In this document: in pieces, positions 8,158 through 18,932 of the stretch
Position numbering within the stretch: position 1 is the first letter of the stretch
Layout of the letters: each line of letters opens with the position of its first letter
DNA from: Microbacterium sp. zg-Y1090
GTDB lineage: Bacteria > Actinomycetota > Actinomycetes > Actinomycetales > Microbacteriaceae
Assembly: GCF_030246945.1 (NCBI RefSeq)
Contig: NZ_CP126742.1
Coordinates: 2,046,001-2,110,000 of the forward strand
Reading direction: 5' to 3'
Length of the DNA: 64,000 bases
The notes under the pieces: model-generated
Seen by the model: the letters and a program-made list of their open reading frames with translations, nothing else
Told to the model about the DNA's origin: nothing
Databases searched by the model: none
Translations under genes and position numbers: made by a program

Positions 8158-9249
8158 GTGTCGCCCTTCCCGGATCCCGTCGAAGCTGTTTCCCAGCGAC
8201 TGATCGCATTCTTCGCAGAGCAGCGTGAGTCCACCCGAGCCGACGGGCCGGAGGCGGTGTCGTTCGTCGACGCGGCAGCCGCTGCCGTCACCGGCGGAAA
8301 GCGCCTGCGCGCGCGGTTCTGCATCACGGGCTGGCGCGCGGTCGCCGAAGCAGGCGGACGGCGACCGGGAGCCGTGCCGACCGAGGTGATCGACGCCGCC
8401 GCCGCCCTCGAGATCTTCCAGGCCGCCGCCCTCGTGCACGACGACCTCATCGACAACTCCGACACCCGCCGCGGCCGCCCTGCCGCGCACCGAGCGCTCG
8501 AAGCCGGGCATCGGGATGCGGGCTGGCTCGGTGACGAGGCCGAGTTCGGCCGCTCTGCGGCCATCCTGCTCGGCGACCTGCTGGTCGCCTGGAGCGACGA
8601 CCTCTTCGAGACGGGACTGCGCTCCGCCACGCACGCGCCGACGGCGCGCCAGGAGTACGCCCGCATGCGCCGCGACGTCACGGTGGGGCAGTTCCTCGAC
8701 ATCGCCGAGGAGGCCGCCTTCCGCCAGTCGCCCGACAGCGAGCACGCCGAGCGGGCACTGCGGGTCGCGTCCCTGAAATCCGCGCGGTACAGCGTGCAGC
8801 AGCCTCTGCTGGTGGGAGCGGCACTCGCCGGCGCCGACGCGTCGCAGCATGCCGCCCTGGCTGCGTTCGGTCACCCAGTCGGCCTGGCGTTCCAGCTGCG
8901 CGACGACGTGCTGGGCGTGTTCGGGGACGCAGCCGTGACGGGCAAGCCCTCCGGAGACGACCTGCGCGAAGGAAAGCGCACGGTGCTGATCGCCTATGCG
9001 CGCGAGGCGCTGCCCGCCGGTGCCCGTCACACGCTCGACGAGCTCGTGGGCGATCCGCTGCTGGACGCCGACCAGGTCGCCGCCCTGCAGCGGACCATCT
9101 CGGAATCGGGCGCGCTCGCTCGGGTGGAGGCTCTGATCGCGGATTACACCGCCGAGGCGGACCGCGCCCTGCGCGGTGCACGACTGGGGGATGCCGCGGT
9201 GGGCGAACTGCGCGACCTCACCCGGGCGGCGACGGCACGCACCTCCTGA
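8158..9249 (+). CDS. idsA: Polyprenyl (geranylgeranyl-type) diphosphate synthase
   Basis: Trans-prenyltransferase that condenses isopentenyl diphosphate with an allylic diphosphate; products in this family feed carotenoids, quinones or lipid carriers. 363 residues. The first aspartate-rich motif is HDDLIDNSDTRRG and the second lies in FQLRDDVLGVFGD, followed by KPSGDDLREGKRT. The lysine/arginine substrate site (GGKRLRARF) is present. Chain length cannot be read safely from the sequence. The GTG start follows a -10 hexamer directly and looks leaderless. The position matches idsA2 (Rv2173) in mycobacteria. Confidence 0.9.
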   Translation: MSPFPDPVEAVSQRLIAFFAEQRESTRADGPEAVSFVDAAAAAVTGGKRLRARFCITGWRAVAEAGGRRPGAVPTEVIDAAAALEIFQAAALVHDDLIDNSDTRRGRPAAHRALEAGHRDAGWLGDEAEFGRSAAILLGDLLVAWSDDLFETGLRSATHAPTARQEYARMRRDVTVGQFLDIAEEAAFRQSPDSEHAERALRVASLKSARYSVQQPLLVGAALAGADASQHAALAAFGHPVGLAFQLRDDVLGVFGDAAVTGKPSGDDLREGKRTVLIAYAREALPAGARHTLDELVGDPLLDADQVAALQRTISESGALARVEALIADYTAEADRALRGARLGDAAVGELRDLTRAATARTS

Positions 9250-9290
9250 GCGACGGACGGCCGGCGCCCGCGGGGGTCAGTCGGCGCGCG

Positions 9291-9644
9291 TCAGGCGAGC
9301 GTCTGCGCGACGCGGCGCACTTCGCTCTTGCGACCCTGCCGCAGCGCCTGGATGGGCGGCATGCCGATCGAGTCGTCGTGCTCGAGCAGCCAGTCGATGA
9401 CCTCGTCGTCGCTGAAGCCGGCGTCGTGCAGCACGATGGCCGTGCCCCGCAGCGACGACAGCGGCTGCCCGTCGACGATGAACACCTCCGGCACGGCGAG
9501 ATTGCCGGTGCGGCGGGATGCCACCAGGTGGCTCTCGTCGATGAGTCGCCGCACCCGGCCGAGCGGCTCGCCGAGGATCTCGACGAGGTCGGGCAGGGTC
9601 AGCCAGGTGGTCTCGATGCGTGCAGGGGTGGTGTCGCCGGTCAC
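9291..9644 (-). CDS. Rv2175c-family DNA-binding protein
   Basis: 117-residue winged-helix protein of the Rv2175c family. It has a helix-turn-helix-like part (LPDLVEILGEPLGRVRRLI) and the family stretch SDDEVIDWLLEHDDSIG. In M. tuberculosis the homologue binds DNA and is a substrate of the neighbouring kinase PknL, which phosphorylates a threonine in its N-terminal tail. Here the N-terminus also carries several threonines (2, 5, 6, 12, 13), and a PknL-like kinase lies 1.4 kb away. GTG at 9644 is used; GGAAGG abuts it with no spacing, so the exact start is uncertain. Confidence 0.85.
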   Translation of the reverse strand: MTGDTTPARIETTWLTLPDLVEILGEPLGRVRRLIDESHLVASRRTGNLAVPEVFIVDGQPLSSLRGTAIVLHDAGFSDDEVIDWLLEHDDSIGMPPIQALRQGRKSEVRRVAQTLA

Positions 9645-9784
9645 CCTTCCATGATGGCATCCGCTCGGCGGCGGATCGCGCGGAGGATGAGAATCTCATC
9701 ATCAACACCGGTAACTTGCGTCACACCCGTTGCCTCCTTCACCACCTCCGTGACACCGTGACGACGTCGAGAAGGAGACCCGCC

Positions 9785-11014
9785 ATGCGACGACGCCCTG
9801 CCCTCGTGCCCGCCCGAGCCGCCACCCCCACGACGGCCGCGTTCGCTCGACCGGCCGCCACGGCCGTGAAGCGGCACTGGCCCGCCGCCGTCGCCGGCTC
9901 GGTCGCGCTGCTGCTGACGAGCGCGCCCGCCGCGCAGGCGGCGCCGCACCCCGTCAGCCGCGAAGCCCGCACGCCGGCTGCCTCCGGTGCGGCGGCGAAG
10001 ACCGTCGCCCGCGTGCTGCCCGCCACCGCTCCCCCGGCCACGCACACCGTGCAGTCCGGCGACACCGTCACCTCGATCGCCGCCGCCTACGGGCTGCGCG
10101 TCGCCGACGTGCTCGCGCTGAACGGCCTGGACCGGTCCTCCCTCATCCACCCCGGGCAGACGCTGCTCCTCGCCGCCACCGCCCCCGCCGCGCCGCAGGC
10201 CGCCCCCGTACCCGCCGCTGCGCAGGCTCATACGGTCGCCGCCGGCGACACGATGCACGCCATCGCCGGACGCCACGGCGTCTCGCTCGACGCCCTGCTG
10301 GCCGCCAACGGCATGGACCGCTCGTCGATCATCTACCCGGGACAGGAGATCGTCCTGCCCGGGGCCGAGATGCAGCGCGCGGCATCCGTCGCCCCCGCCG
10401 CACCCGCCGCACCGGCTGCACCCGCGGCACCGCCGACGCCTGCTCCGGTGGGCGCCACGCACGAGATCGCGGCCGGCGACACGATGACCGCCGTCGCGGC
10501 CCGCTACGGAGTCACGCTCGACGCCCTGCTCGCGGCCAACGGCATGGACCGCACCTCGATCATCTTCCCCGGGCAGCGGGTCGAGATCCCCGCCGCCACC
10601 GTGGCCGGCCTCGACGCCGAGCAGGTGGACACCGCACGCACCATCATCCGGATCGGAAGGGAACTAGGGGTGCCCGACCGGGGCATCGCCATCGCCCTGG
10701 CGACCGGAATGGTCGAATCCTGGCTGCGCAACCTCGACTGGGGCGACCGCGACTCGCTGGGCGTGTTCCAGCAGCGGCCGAGCCAGGGGTGGGGCACCGC
10801 CGAGCAGGTGCGCGATGTGGAACGAGCCACGCGGGTCTTCTTCGGCGGTCCCGCCGATCCCAACGGCGACGCGAGCCGCGGACTGCTGGATACCCCGGGC
10901 TGGGAGTCCCTGGCGTTCACCGACGCCGCCCAGGCCGTGCAGGTCTCGGCCTATCCCGACCGCTACGGCGAGTGGGAGAAGCAGGCCTTCGGCTGGCTCG
11001 CCACCCTCGGCTGA
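9785..11014 (+). CDS. Secreted protein with three LysM domains and a lysozyme-like C-terminus
   Basis: 409 residues, ATG at 9785 with GGAG 10 nt upstream. A basic N-terminus and hydrophobic core end at AQA-AP (about residue 52), a Sec signal peptide. LysM domains start near residues 86, 148 and 225 (HTVQSGDTV, HTVAAGDTM, HEIAAGDTM), joined by Ala/Pro linkers. The C-terminal 135 residues (GMVESWLRNLDWGDRDSLG, then FQQRPSQGWG) look like the lysozyme/transglycosylase-like domain common in actinobacterial wall proteins, with Glu in MVES as the likely catalytic residue. It should bind and cut peptidoglycan outside the cell. It is inserted between the Rv2175c and pknL homologues. Confidence 0.88.
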   Translation: MRRRPALVPARAATPTTAAFARPAATAVKRHWPAAVAGSVALLLTSAPAAQAAPHPVSREARTPAASGAAAKTVARVLPATAPPATHTVQSGDTVTSIAAAYGLRVADVLALNGLDRSSLIHPGQTLLLAATAPAAPQAAPVPAAAQAHTVAAGDTMHAIAGRHGVSLDALLAANGMDRSSIIYPGQEIVLPGAEMQRAASVAPAAPAAPAAPAAPPTPAPVGATHEIAAGDTMTAVAARYGVTLDALLAANGMDRTSIIFPGQRVEIPAATVAGLDAEQVDTARTIIRIGRELGVPDRGIAIALATGMVESWLRNLDWGDRDSLGVFQQRPSQGWGTAEQVRDVERATRVFFGGPADPNGDASRGLLDTPGWESLAFTDAAQAVQVSAYPDRYGEWEKQAFGWLATLG

Positions 11015-11072
11015 GCGCATCAGCCCTTCGGGTCAGGGTGAGCCGCTACCCGGCCAGACCCGGCGTGCTCCG

Positions 11073-11078
11073 TAGACT
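11073..11078 (+). promoter_or_regulatory. Leaderless -10 element of the PASTA kinase gene
   Basis: TAGACT ends 6 nt before the GTG start codon, and no Shine-Dalgarno sequence precedes the start. Confidence 0.65.
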
Positions 11079-11084
11079 CTCAGC

Positions 11085-13013
<1,929 letters not shown>

Positions 13014-13034
13014 GGCGTGCCGCTGGGCGCCTGA

Positions 13035-13132
13035 GCGCGCGGCAACCGTCGCAGCGCGCGGCATCCCTCTCACCGCGCGGTATCCGTCGCCGCACCGCGC
13101 GGCATCCCTCTCAGCGCGCGGCAACCGCCGCC
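13035..13132. repeat. Tandem array of five ~19-bp GC-rich units
   Basis: Five head-to-tail copies begin at 13035, 13054, 13073, 13095 and 13114. All start with SCGCGCGGYAWCC; copies 2 and 4 end in CTCTCA. The third copy has 3 extra bases. The array lies in the 336-bp convergent gap between pknL and aroG, where I see no gene. Further on, three copies of a GCACCCGGGCGCAGGCGGC-like unit start near 13200, 13222 and 13282. Confidence 0.7.
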
Positions 13133-13190
13133 GAGATGCGGGGATCTGCCCGAATGCGGACCGGATGCCGCACGGGCATCCGCATCTCGG
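13131..13190. repeat. Dispersed palindromic repeat, family 2 (copy A)
   Basis: Arms CCGAGATGCGG (13131-13141) and CCGCATCTCGG (13180-13190) enclose GATCTGCCCGAATGCGGACC. The first 32 bases recur with one change on the minus strand at 60186-60155. Both copies are intergenic and can fold into long hairpins, as REP-like elements do. Confidence 0.7.
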
Positions 13191-13349
13191 CAGATCGCCG
13201 CACCCGGGCGCAGGCGGCCGCGCACCACCGGGCGCAGGCGGCTGCGTCCGCGCTCCGCACTCGGCGCACGCGGCGCCGCCCCGCACCCGGGCGCACGCGG
13301 CTGCGCCCGGGCCCGCGCCCGAACGCGCGGGGCAGGCGCGGCACGCGGC

Positions 13350-14684
13350 TCAGCGCTTCTCGAGCTCCTCGGCGACGAGGAACGCCAGCTCCAGGCTCTG
13401 CATGTGGTTCAGGCGCGGGTCGCACAGCGACTCGTACCGCGTCGCCAAGGTGGCCTCGTCGATCATCTCCGACCCACCCAGGCACTCGGTCACGTCGTCG
13501 CCGGTGAGCTCGACGTGGATGCCGCCGGGGAAGGTCCCCACGGCGCGATGCGCCTCGAAGAAGCCACGCACCTCGTCCACGACGTCGTCGAAGCGACGCG
13601 TCTTGTAGCCGGTGGGCGTCGTGATGCCGTTGCCGTGCATCGGGTCGGTCACCCACAGCGGCGTCGCCCCGGAGTCCTTGACGGCCTCCAGCAGAGGCGG
13701 CAGCGCGTCGCGGATCTTGCCCGCGCCCATGCGCGTGATGAAGGTCAGCCGGCCCGGCTCGCGCTCGGGATCGAGCTTGTCGATCAACGCCAGCGCGGTG
13801 TCGGTCGACGTGGTCGGGCCGAGCTTCACGCCGATCGGGTTGCGGATCTTCGAGAAGTAATCGACGTGCGCGCCGTCGAGGTCGCGGGTGCGCTCCCCGA
13901 TCCACAGGAAGTGCGCCGAGGTGTTGTACGGCGTGCCGGTGCGCGAGTCGATGCGGGTCATCGGCCGCTCGTAGTCCATCAGCAGGCCCTCGTGCCCGGT
14001 GTAGAACTCCACGCGACGCAGCTCGTCGAAGTCCGCGCCCGCGGCCTCCATGAACTTGATGGCACGGTCGATCTCGCCCGCCAGGCGCTCGTAGCGCTGG
14101 TTGGCCGGGTTCGAGGCGAACCCCTTGTTCCAGCTGTGCACCTCGCGCAGGTCCGCGAAGCCACCCTGGGTGAACGCGCGGATGAGGTTCAGGGTGGAAA
14201 CCGCGGTGTGGTAGCCCTTCAGCAGGCGCTGCGGGTCGGGCTGACGCGACAGCTCGGTGAAGTCGAAGCCGTTGACGATGTCGCCGCGGTAGGCCGGCAG
14301 CGTGACGTCGCCGCGGGTCTCGGTGTCGCTCGAGCGGGGCTTGGCGAACTGCCCGGCCATGCGGCCCATCTTCACCACGGGCATGGAGGCGCCGTAGGTC
14401 AGCACGACGGCCATCTGCAGCACCGTCTTGATGCGGTTGCGGATCTGCTCGGCCGTGGCACCGGCGAAGGTCTCGGCGCAGTCGCCTCCCTGCAGCAGGA
14501 ACGCCTGACCCGACGCGGCGCGGGCGAGCCGCTCGCGCAGCAGGTCCACCTCGCCGGCGAAGACCAGCGGCGGCAACGTCGCGATCTCGCTCGAAACGGC
14601 GGCCACGGCGTCCGGGTCCGCCCACAGGGGCTGTTGCTTGATGGGCAGTCCCCGCCAGGCGTCAAGGGGGTCGTTCTGGGGCAT
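13350..14684 (-). CDS. aroG: Class II DAHP synthase (first step of the shikimate pathway)
   Basis: 444-residue enzyme that condenses phosphoenolpyruvate and erythrose 4-phosphate into DAHP. Plant/actinobacterial class II signatures are LPPLVFAGEVDLL, FLLQGGDCAETF, MPVVKMGRMAGQFAKPRS, the RFGGSEMI-like LGGSEMIDEATL and GGIHVELTGDDVTECLGG. The length is typical of the plant/actinobacterial class II enzymes. The ATG at 14684 follows TAGACT with 6 nt between and no Shine-Dalgarno sequence, so the message is probably leaderless. In mycobacteria the homologue (Rv2178c) is also next to pknL. Confidence 0.95.
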   Translation of the reverse strand: MPQNDPLDAWRGLPIKQQPLWADPDAVAAVSSEIATLPPLVFAGEVDLLRERLARAASGQAFLLQGGDCAETFAGATAEQIRNRIKTVLQMAVVLTYGASMPVVKMGRMAGQFAKPRSSDTETRGDVTLPAYRGDIVNGFDFTELSRQPDPQRLLKGYHTAVSTLNLIRAFTQGGFADLREVHSWNKGFASNPANQRYERLAGEIDRAIKFMEAAGADFDELRRVEFYTGHEGLLMDYERPMTRIDSRTGTPYNTSAHFLWIGERTRDLDGAHVDYFSKIRNPIGVKLGPTTSTDTALALIDKLDPEREPGRLTFITRMGAGKIRDALPPLLEAVKDSGATPLWVTDPMHGNGITTPTGYKTRRFDDVVDEVRGFFEAHRAVGTFPGGIHVELTGDDVTECLGGSEMIDEATLATRYESLCDPRLNHMQSLELAFLVAEELEKR

Positions 14685-14690
14685 ACGGCC

Positions 14691-14696
14691 AGTCTA
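14691..14696 (-). promoter_or_regulatory. Leaderless -10 element of aroG
   Basis: TAGACT on the minus strand ends 6 nt before the ATG of the DAHP synthase gene. There is no Shine-Dalgarno sequence. Confidence 0.65.
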
Positions 14697-14745
14697 TCCG
14701 CGCCCCATCGGCGGGCCGCGCCGTGTGACGACGGTGCGGGAGGGG

Positions 14746-15432
14746 TCAGGATGCCGCGGCGGCGCGGCTCTTGACGGTCGAGGCGTAGACGTCGTCGTAC
14801 CGCTGCTCTCCCAGGCGCTGCAGAGCCACCATGATCTCGTCGGTGACCGAGCGCAGCACGTACCGGTCCCCCTCCATCCCGCGGAAGCGGGAGAAGTCCA
14901 GCGGCTCGCCGATCACCATGCCCACGCGACCGACCCGCGGGATGGTGCGCCCTATGGGCATGACCGCGTCGGTGTCGACCATCACGACGGGGATCACCGG
15001 GACGCGCGCCTCCAGCGCCATGCGCGCGATGCCGGTGCGCCCCCGGTAGAGCTTGCCGTCGGGGCTGCGGGTGCCTTCGGGGTAGATGCCGAGCAGGTCC
15101 CCCCGCCCGAGCACCTGCAGGCCGGTGTTCAGCGAGGCTTCGGACGCCTTGCCGCCGGTGCGATCGATGGGGATCTGACCGGTGGCCTTCATGAACATGC
15201 GCGTGGCCCAGCCTTTGATCCCCTTGCCGGTGAAGTAGTCGCTCTTGGCGAGGAACGACATCGGCCGGTCGATCATGAGCGGCAGGAAGACCGAGTCGCT
15301 CACGGACAGGTGGTTGCTGGCGAGGATGGCGGCGCCGTCGCGCGGCACGTTCGAGCGGCCCACGATCCACGGTCGGAAGATCGCTTTCACGACCGGCCCG
15401 ATCACGATGTATTTCATGAGCCAGTAGAACAC
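14746..15432 (-). CDS. plsC: 1-acyl-sn-glycerol-3-phosphate acyltransferase (PlsC family)
   Basis: Membrane-associated acyltransferase making phosphatidic acid, or a related lipid acylation. It has the four PlsC blocks: the NHLSVSDS motif (Hx4D type), the GxIPIDR-like QIPIDRTGG, the substrate motif YPEGTRSPDG and VPVIPVVMV. GTG at 15432 gives 228 residues, starts 3 bp after the glucokinase stop and places the hydrophobic anchor (FYWLMKYIVIGPVV) at the N-terminus. The open frame extends further up but would overlap glcK. Pairing with glucokinase is common in actinobacteria. Confidence 0.88.
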   Translation of the reverse strand: MFYWLMKYIVIGPVVKAIFRPWIVGRSNVPRDGAAILASNHLSVSDSVFLPLMIDRPMSFLAKSDYFTGKGIKGWATRMFMKATGQIPIDRTGGKASEASLNTGLQVLGRGDLLGIYPEGTRSPDGKLYRGRTGIARMALEARVPVIPVVMVDTDAVMPIGRTIPRVGRVGMVIGEPLDFSRFRGMEGDRYVLRSVTDEIMVALQRLGEQRYDDVYASTVKSRAAAAS

Positions 15433-15434
15433 CG

Positions 15435-16370
15435 CTACACGCTCCTGCCCGCCAGATCGGCGACGCCGATCAAGCCGGCGTCGTTGCCGAGCTGGGCGAT
15501 GACGAAGGCGGCGATGGGTCTCTCGCCGAACCCGGGGAGCGACGTCTCGTACGCCGCGCGCACCGGCTCCAGCAGGGTCTCGCCCAGCTGCGCCACGCCC
15601 CCGCCGATGACGAAGAGCTCGGGGTCGAGCGCGGCTTGGATGCCGCCGCACGCCTCGCCCAGTGCCGTCGCCACCCGATGCAGCGCTTCAACGGCGCCCG
15701 GGTCGTCGGCCAGGATGAGCCGCGAGATGGCGGCGCCGGCGATCTCGCCCTTCTCGGCGCGCACCTCCGCCAGGGCCGCACCGATGCCGCCGGCGTCGGC
15801 GATGTCGTTCGCCTCGCGCTGCAGGGCCCTGCCGGAGGCGTACTGCTCCAGGCATCCGTGCTGACCGCATCCGCACAGCCGTCCCTCGCGGATGAACCGC
15901 GTGTGGCCGAGTTCTGCGGCGATGCCGTGACCGCCGTAGGCCAGCTCGCCGCGCGTGACGATCGCGCCGCCGACACCGGTGCCGAGGGTCAGCATGACCA
16001 TCTCGTCCACGCCGCGTCCCGCCCCGAAGCGGAACTCGCCCCACCCGGCGGCGTTGGCGTCGTTCTCGATGACCACGGGGCGGCCGATGCGCTTCTCGAG
16101 GTTCTCGCGGAGAGGCTCATTGCGCCACGCGATGTTCGGCGCATGCAGCACGACCGAGCGGGTGCGATCGATGAAGCCGGCCGCAGCGACCCCCACCGCC
16201 GCGATGTCGTGCTCCTGCATGAAGTGGCGGGCCATGTCGCCGACGGCGTCGGCGAGGTCTGCGGTGTCCACCGGGGTGTCCACGCGGAGCTTCTCGACGA
16301 TGGTGCCGTCGTCGTCGACCACGCCTCCCGCGATCTTCGTTCCACCGATGTCGATTCCGACCTTGAGCAC
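15435..16370 (-). CDS. glcK: ROK-family glucokinase
   Basis: Cytoplasmic sugar kinase of the ROK family, ATP-dependent glucose phosphorylation. 311 residues. It has the phosphate loop DIGGTKIAGG, the substrate-binding ENDANAAGWGE, LGTGVGGAIV, and the ROK zinc cluster CGCGQHGCLEQYASG after the active-site region. The GTG start at 16370 has GGAAGGA 6 nt upstream, a strong ribosome site. A TAGACT hexamer 42 nt upstream gives a leadered promoter. It is followed with a 2-bp gap by plsC and is divergent from fadD. Confidence 0.93.
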   Translation of the reverse strand: MLKVGIDIGGTKIAGGVVDDDGTIVEKLRVDTPVDTADLADAVGDMARHFMQEHDIAAVGVAAAGFIDRTRSVVLHAPNIAWRNEPLRENLEKRIGRPVVIENDANAAGWGEFRFGAGRGVDEMVMLTLGTGVGGAIVTRGELAYGGHGIAAELGHTRFIREGRLCGCGQHGCLEQYASGRALQREANDIADAGGIGAALAEVRAEKGEIAGAAISRLILADDPGAVEALHRVATALGEACGGIQAALDPELFVIGGGVAQLGETLLEPVRAAYETSLPGFGERPIAAFVIAQLGNDAGLIGVADLAGRSV

Positions 16371-16411
16371 GCGGCATCCTTCCCGCCGCTGCAGCGCGCA
16401 GGGCGTCTTGA

Positions 16412-16417
16412 AGTCTA
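16412..16417 (-). promoter_or_regulatory. -10 element of the glcK-plsC operon
   Basis: TAGACT on the minus strand, 41 nt before the glcK GTG. It predicts a leader of about 35 nt with the GGAAGGA ribosome site, in contrast to the leaderless genes that use the same hexamer. Confidence 0.5.
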
Positions 16418-16514
16418 GTGCGCGGCGGCTTTTCCCGGAGTGAGGGCATCCTATGGATACACTCAGTTTCGACGCTATAACCCGATTTTCCCGTTCGGTA
16501 CCGAAGGAGTTGCC

Positions 16515-18341
16515 GTGGTTCAATTCGAAACCCCCGCGATCGTCACCCCCGACCCGCAGGCCAACATCAGCGACCTGCTCGCGGAGCGTGTCAAAGCCAC
16601 CCCCGATCTGGCACTGTTCGCCGTGCCCGAGAACGGCGGCTGGCGCGACATCACCGCGGCCGACTTCGAGCGGGAGGTGATCAGCCTCGCGAAGGGCCTC
16701 GTGGCCGCCGGCATCGAGCCGGGCGACAAGGTCGGCTTCCTGGCGCGCACGACCTACCAGTGGACGCTGGTCGATTTCGCGATCTTCTACGCCGGCGCCG
16801 TCATGGTGCCGATCTACGAGACCAGCTCCGCTGCGCAGATCCAGTGGAACCTCGCCGACTCCGGCGCGATCGCCTGCATCGTCGAGTCCGCCGCCCACGA
16901 AGCGCGGCTGGCGGAGGTGCGCGGCGAACTGCCCCTCATCCGCGAGACCTGGACGATGGAGACCGGCGGCCTCGACACCCTGCGTGCGCAGGGCACGTCG
17001 GTGCCGGACGAGGAGATCGAGCGACGTCGCAACCTCGCCGTCGGCTCGGACATCGCCACGCTGATCTACACCTCCGGCTCGACCGGGCGCCCCAAGGGCT
17101 GCGTGCTGACGCACAGCAACTTCGTCGAGCTCTCGCGCAACTCGGGCAAGGCGCTGAGCGAGGTCGTCGCCGAGCCGGGCGCCTCGACGCTGCTGTTCAT
17201 CACGACCGCTCACGTCTTCGCACGGTTCATCTCGATCCTGAACGTCCACGCGGGCGTGAAGACGGGTCACGAGCCCGACACCAAGCAGCTGCTCACCGCG
17301 CTCGGCAGCTTCAAGCCGACCTACCTGCTGGCTGTGCCGCGCGTGTTCGAGAAGGTGTACAACTCCGCCGAGCAGAAGGCCGAGGCCGGCGGCAAGGGCA
17401 AGATCTTCCGCGCCGCCGCGAACGCCGCCATCGAGCACTCGACGCTGCTGCAGGACGGCAAGAAGGTCCCGCTGGGACTGGCGCTGAAGTTCCGCGTCTT
17501 CGACAAGCTCGTCTACAGCAAGCTGCGCACCGCCATGGGCGGCCGCGTGAAGTTCGCCGTGTCGGGCTCGGCCCCCCTCGGCCCGCGCCTGGGTCACTTC
17601 TTCCACAGCCTGGGTGTCGTCATCCTCGAGGGCTACGGCCTCACCGAGACCACGGCACCGGCCACGGTGAACCTCGCCACCAAGTCGAAGATCGGCACCG
17701 TCGGTCCCGTGCTGCCCGGCGTCGGCATCCGGCTCGGCGAGGACAACGAGATCGAGGTGCGCGGCATCAACGTCTTCAAGGAGTACTGGCGCAACCCCGA
17801 GGCCACGGCCGCGGCGTTCGACGACGGGTGGTTCAAGACCGGCGACATCGGCTCGTTCGACGCCGACGGCTTCCTCACCATCACGGGCCGCAAGAAGGAG
17901 ATCATCGTCACCGCCGGCGGCAAGAACGTCGCCCCCGCCGCGCTCGAGGACCCGATCCGCGCGAACCCGATCGTCGGCCAGGTGGTCGTCGTCGGCGATC
18001 AGAAGCCGTTCATCTCCGCCCTGATCACGCTCGACTCCGAGATGCTGCCGACCTGGCTCGCCAACAACGGGCTGCCTGCCGACATGTCGCTGGAAGCCGC
18101 GTCACGCGACCCGAAGGTGCGCGCGGAGGTGCAGCGGGCGGTCGACAACGCCAACGCGCACGTGTCGCGGGCCGAGTCGATCCGCAAGTTCGTCGTGCTG
18201 AGCACCGAGTGGAGCGAGGCGAGCGGTCACCTGACGCCGAAGATGTCGATCAAGCGGAACGTCATCATGGACGACTTCTCGTCCGAGATCGAGGACCTCT
18301 ACTCGGTCCCCGTGTCGACCACGAACGTCCCGCTCGGCTGA
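16515..18341 (+). CDS. fadD: Long-chain acyl-CoA ligase (FadD15-like)
   Basis: 608-residue AMP-forming ligase that activates fatty acids to acyl-CoA in the cytoplasm or at the membrane. It shows the P-loop-like TSGSTGRPKGCVLTH (from about residue 185), EGYGLTETTAPATVN, the hinge-region WFKTGDIGSFDADGFLTITG and the C-terminal lysine region GHLTPKMSIKR. The GTG start at 16515 has AAGGAG 6 nt upstream. The position matches fadD15 (Rv2187) in mycobacteria, the end of the conserved block that begins at the dcw cluster. Confidence 0.92.
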   Translation: MVQFETPAIVTPDPQANISDLLAERVKATPDLALFAVPENGGWRDITAADFEREVISLAKGLVAAGIEPGDKVGFLARTTYQWTLVDFAIFYAGAVMVPIYETSSAAQIQWNLADSGAIACIVESAAHEARLAEVRGELPLIRETWTMETGGLDTLRAQGTSVPDEEIERRRNLAVGSDIATLIYTSGSTGRPKGCVLTHSNFVELSRNSGKALSEVVAEPGASTLLFITTAHVFARFISILNVHAGVKTGHEPDTKQLLTALGSFKPTYLLAVPRVFEKVYNSAEQKAEAGGKGKIFRAAANAAIEHSTLLQDGKKVPLGLALKFRVFDKLVYSKLRTAMGGRVKFAVSGSAPLGPRLGHFFHSLGVVILEGYGLTETTAPATVNLATKSKIGTVGPVLPGVGIRLGEDNEIEVRGINVFKEYWRNPEATAAAFDDGWFKTGDIGSFDADGFLTITGRKKEIIVTAGGKNVAPAALEDPIRANPIVGQVVVVGDQKPFISALITLDSEMLPTWLANNGLPADMSLEAASRDPKVRAEVQRAVDNANAHVSRAESIRKFVVLSTEWSEASGHLTPKMSIKRNVIMDDFSSEIEDLYSVPVSTTNVPLG

Positions 18342-18358
18342 GCGGAGACCGTGAGACC

Positions 18359-18411
18359 GCAACTGGCGGCCGAGACAGTGGGTGTTCCCCACGGTTTCGG
18401 CCGCCAGTTGC
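18359..18411. terminator. Bidirectional hairpin between fadD and def
   Basis: A 15-bp perfect stem (GCAACTGGCGGCCGA and its complement) with a 23-nt loop lies 18 bp after the fadD stop and 29 bp after the def stop on the other strand. There is no long U-tract. Placement between convergent genes makes termination the likely role. Confidence 0.7.
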
Positions 18412-18440
18412 TGTTTCAGCGTTCGGGGTCGCGCGGCGGG

Positions 18441-18932
18441 TCAGAACCAGGCCGACTCGCGGACCTCGCGCATCGCGATGCGGCGATCCTCGGGGGTCAG
18501 CCGCTCGAGGTAGACCTTGCCGTCGAGGTGATCGGTCTCGTGCTGCAGCGCCTGCGCGAGCAGCCCGTCACCCTCGAGCACGACCTCGTCCCCGTCGAGG
18601 TCGATGCCGACGACCTTCGCATGCGGGTAGCGGATCGCGTCGTGCCAGAGGCCGGGCACCGAGAGGCATCCCTCCCCCATCGGCACCGGTTCGCCCGACA
18701 CCTCCACGAGCCGCGGGTTCAGGACGTACCCGATGTCGCCGTCGATGTTGTAGCTGAAGGCCCGCAGGCCCACGCCGATCTGATTCGCGGCGACGCCGGC
18801 ACGGCCGGGCAGTTCCACGGTGTCCAGCAGATCCTTCACGAGAGCCCGCACGCCGTCGTCGATGTCGCCGATGGGCGCGCAGGAGCTGCGCAGCACGGGG
18901 TCGCCGAACAGGCGGATGTCGCGGACGGCCAT
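18441..18932 (-). CDS. def: Peptide deformylase
   Basis: Metalloenzyme that removes the formyl group from nascent proteins. 163 residues with all three motifs: [16 protein letters not shown] (Cys ligand) and QHETDHLDG (HExxH ligands and catalytic Glu). The ATG at 18932 overlaps the stop of the preceding MinD-like gene by one base (TGATG), so the start is well fixed and the two are co-translated. A convergent hairpin follows the stop. Confidence 0.95.
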   Translation of the reverse strand: MAVRDIRLFGDPVLRSSCAPIGDIDDGVRALVKDLLDTVELPGRAGVAANQIGVGLRAFSYNIDGDIGYVLNPRLVEVSGEPVPMGEGCLSVPGLWHDAIRYPHAKVVGIDLDGDEVVLEGDGLLAQALQHETDHLDGKVYLERLTPEDRRIAMREVRESAWF

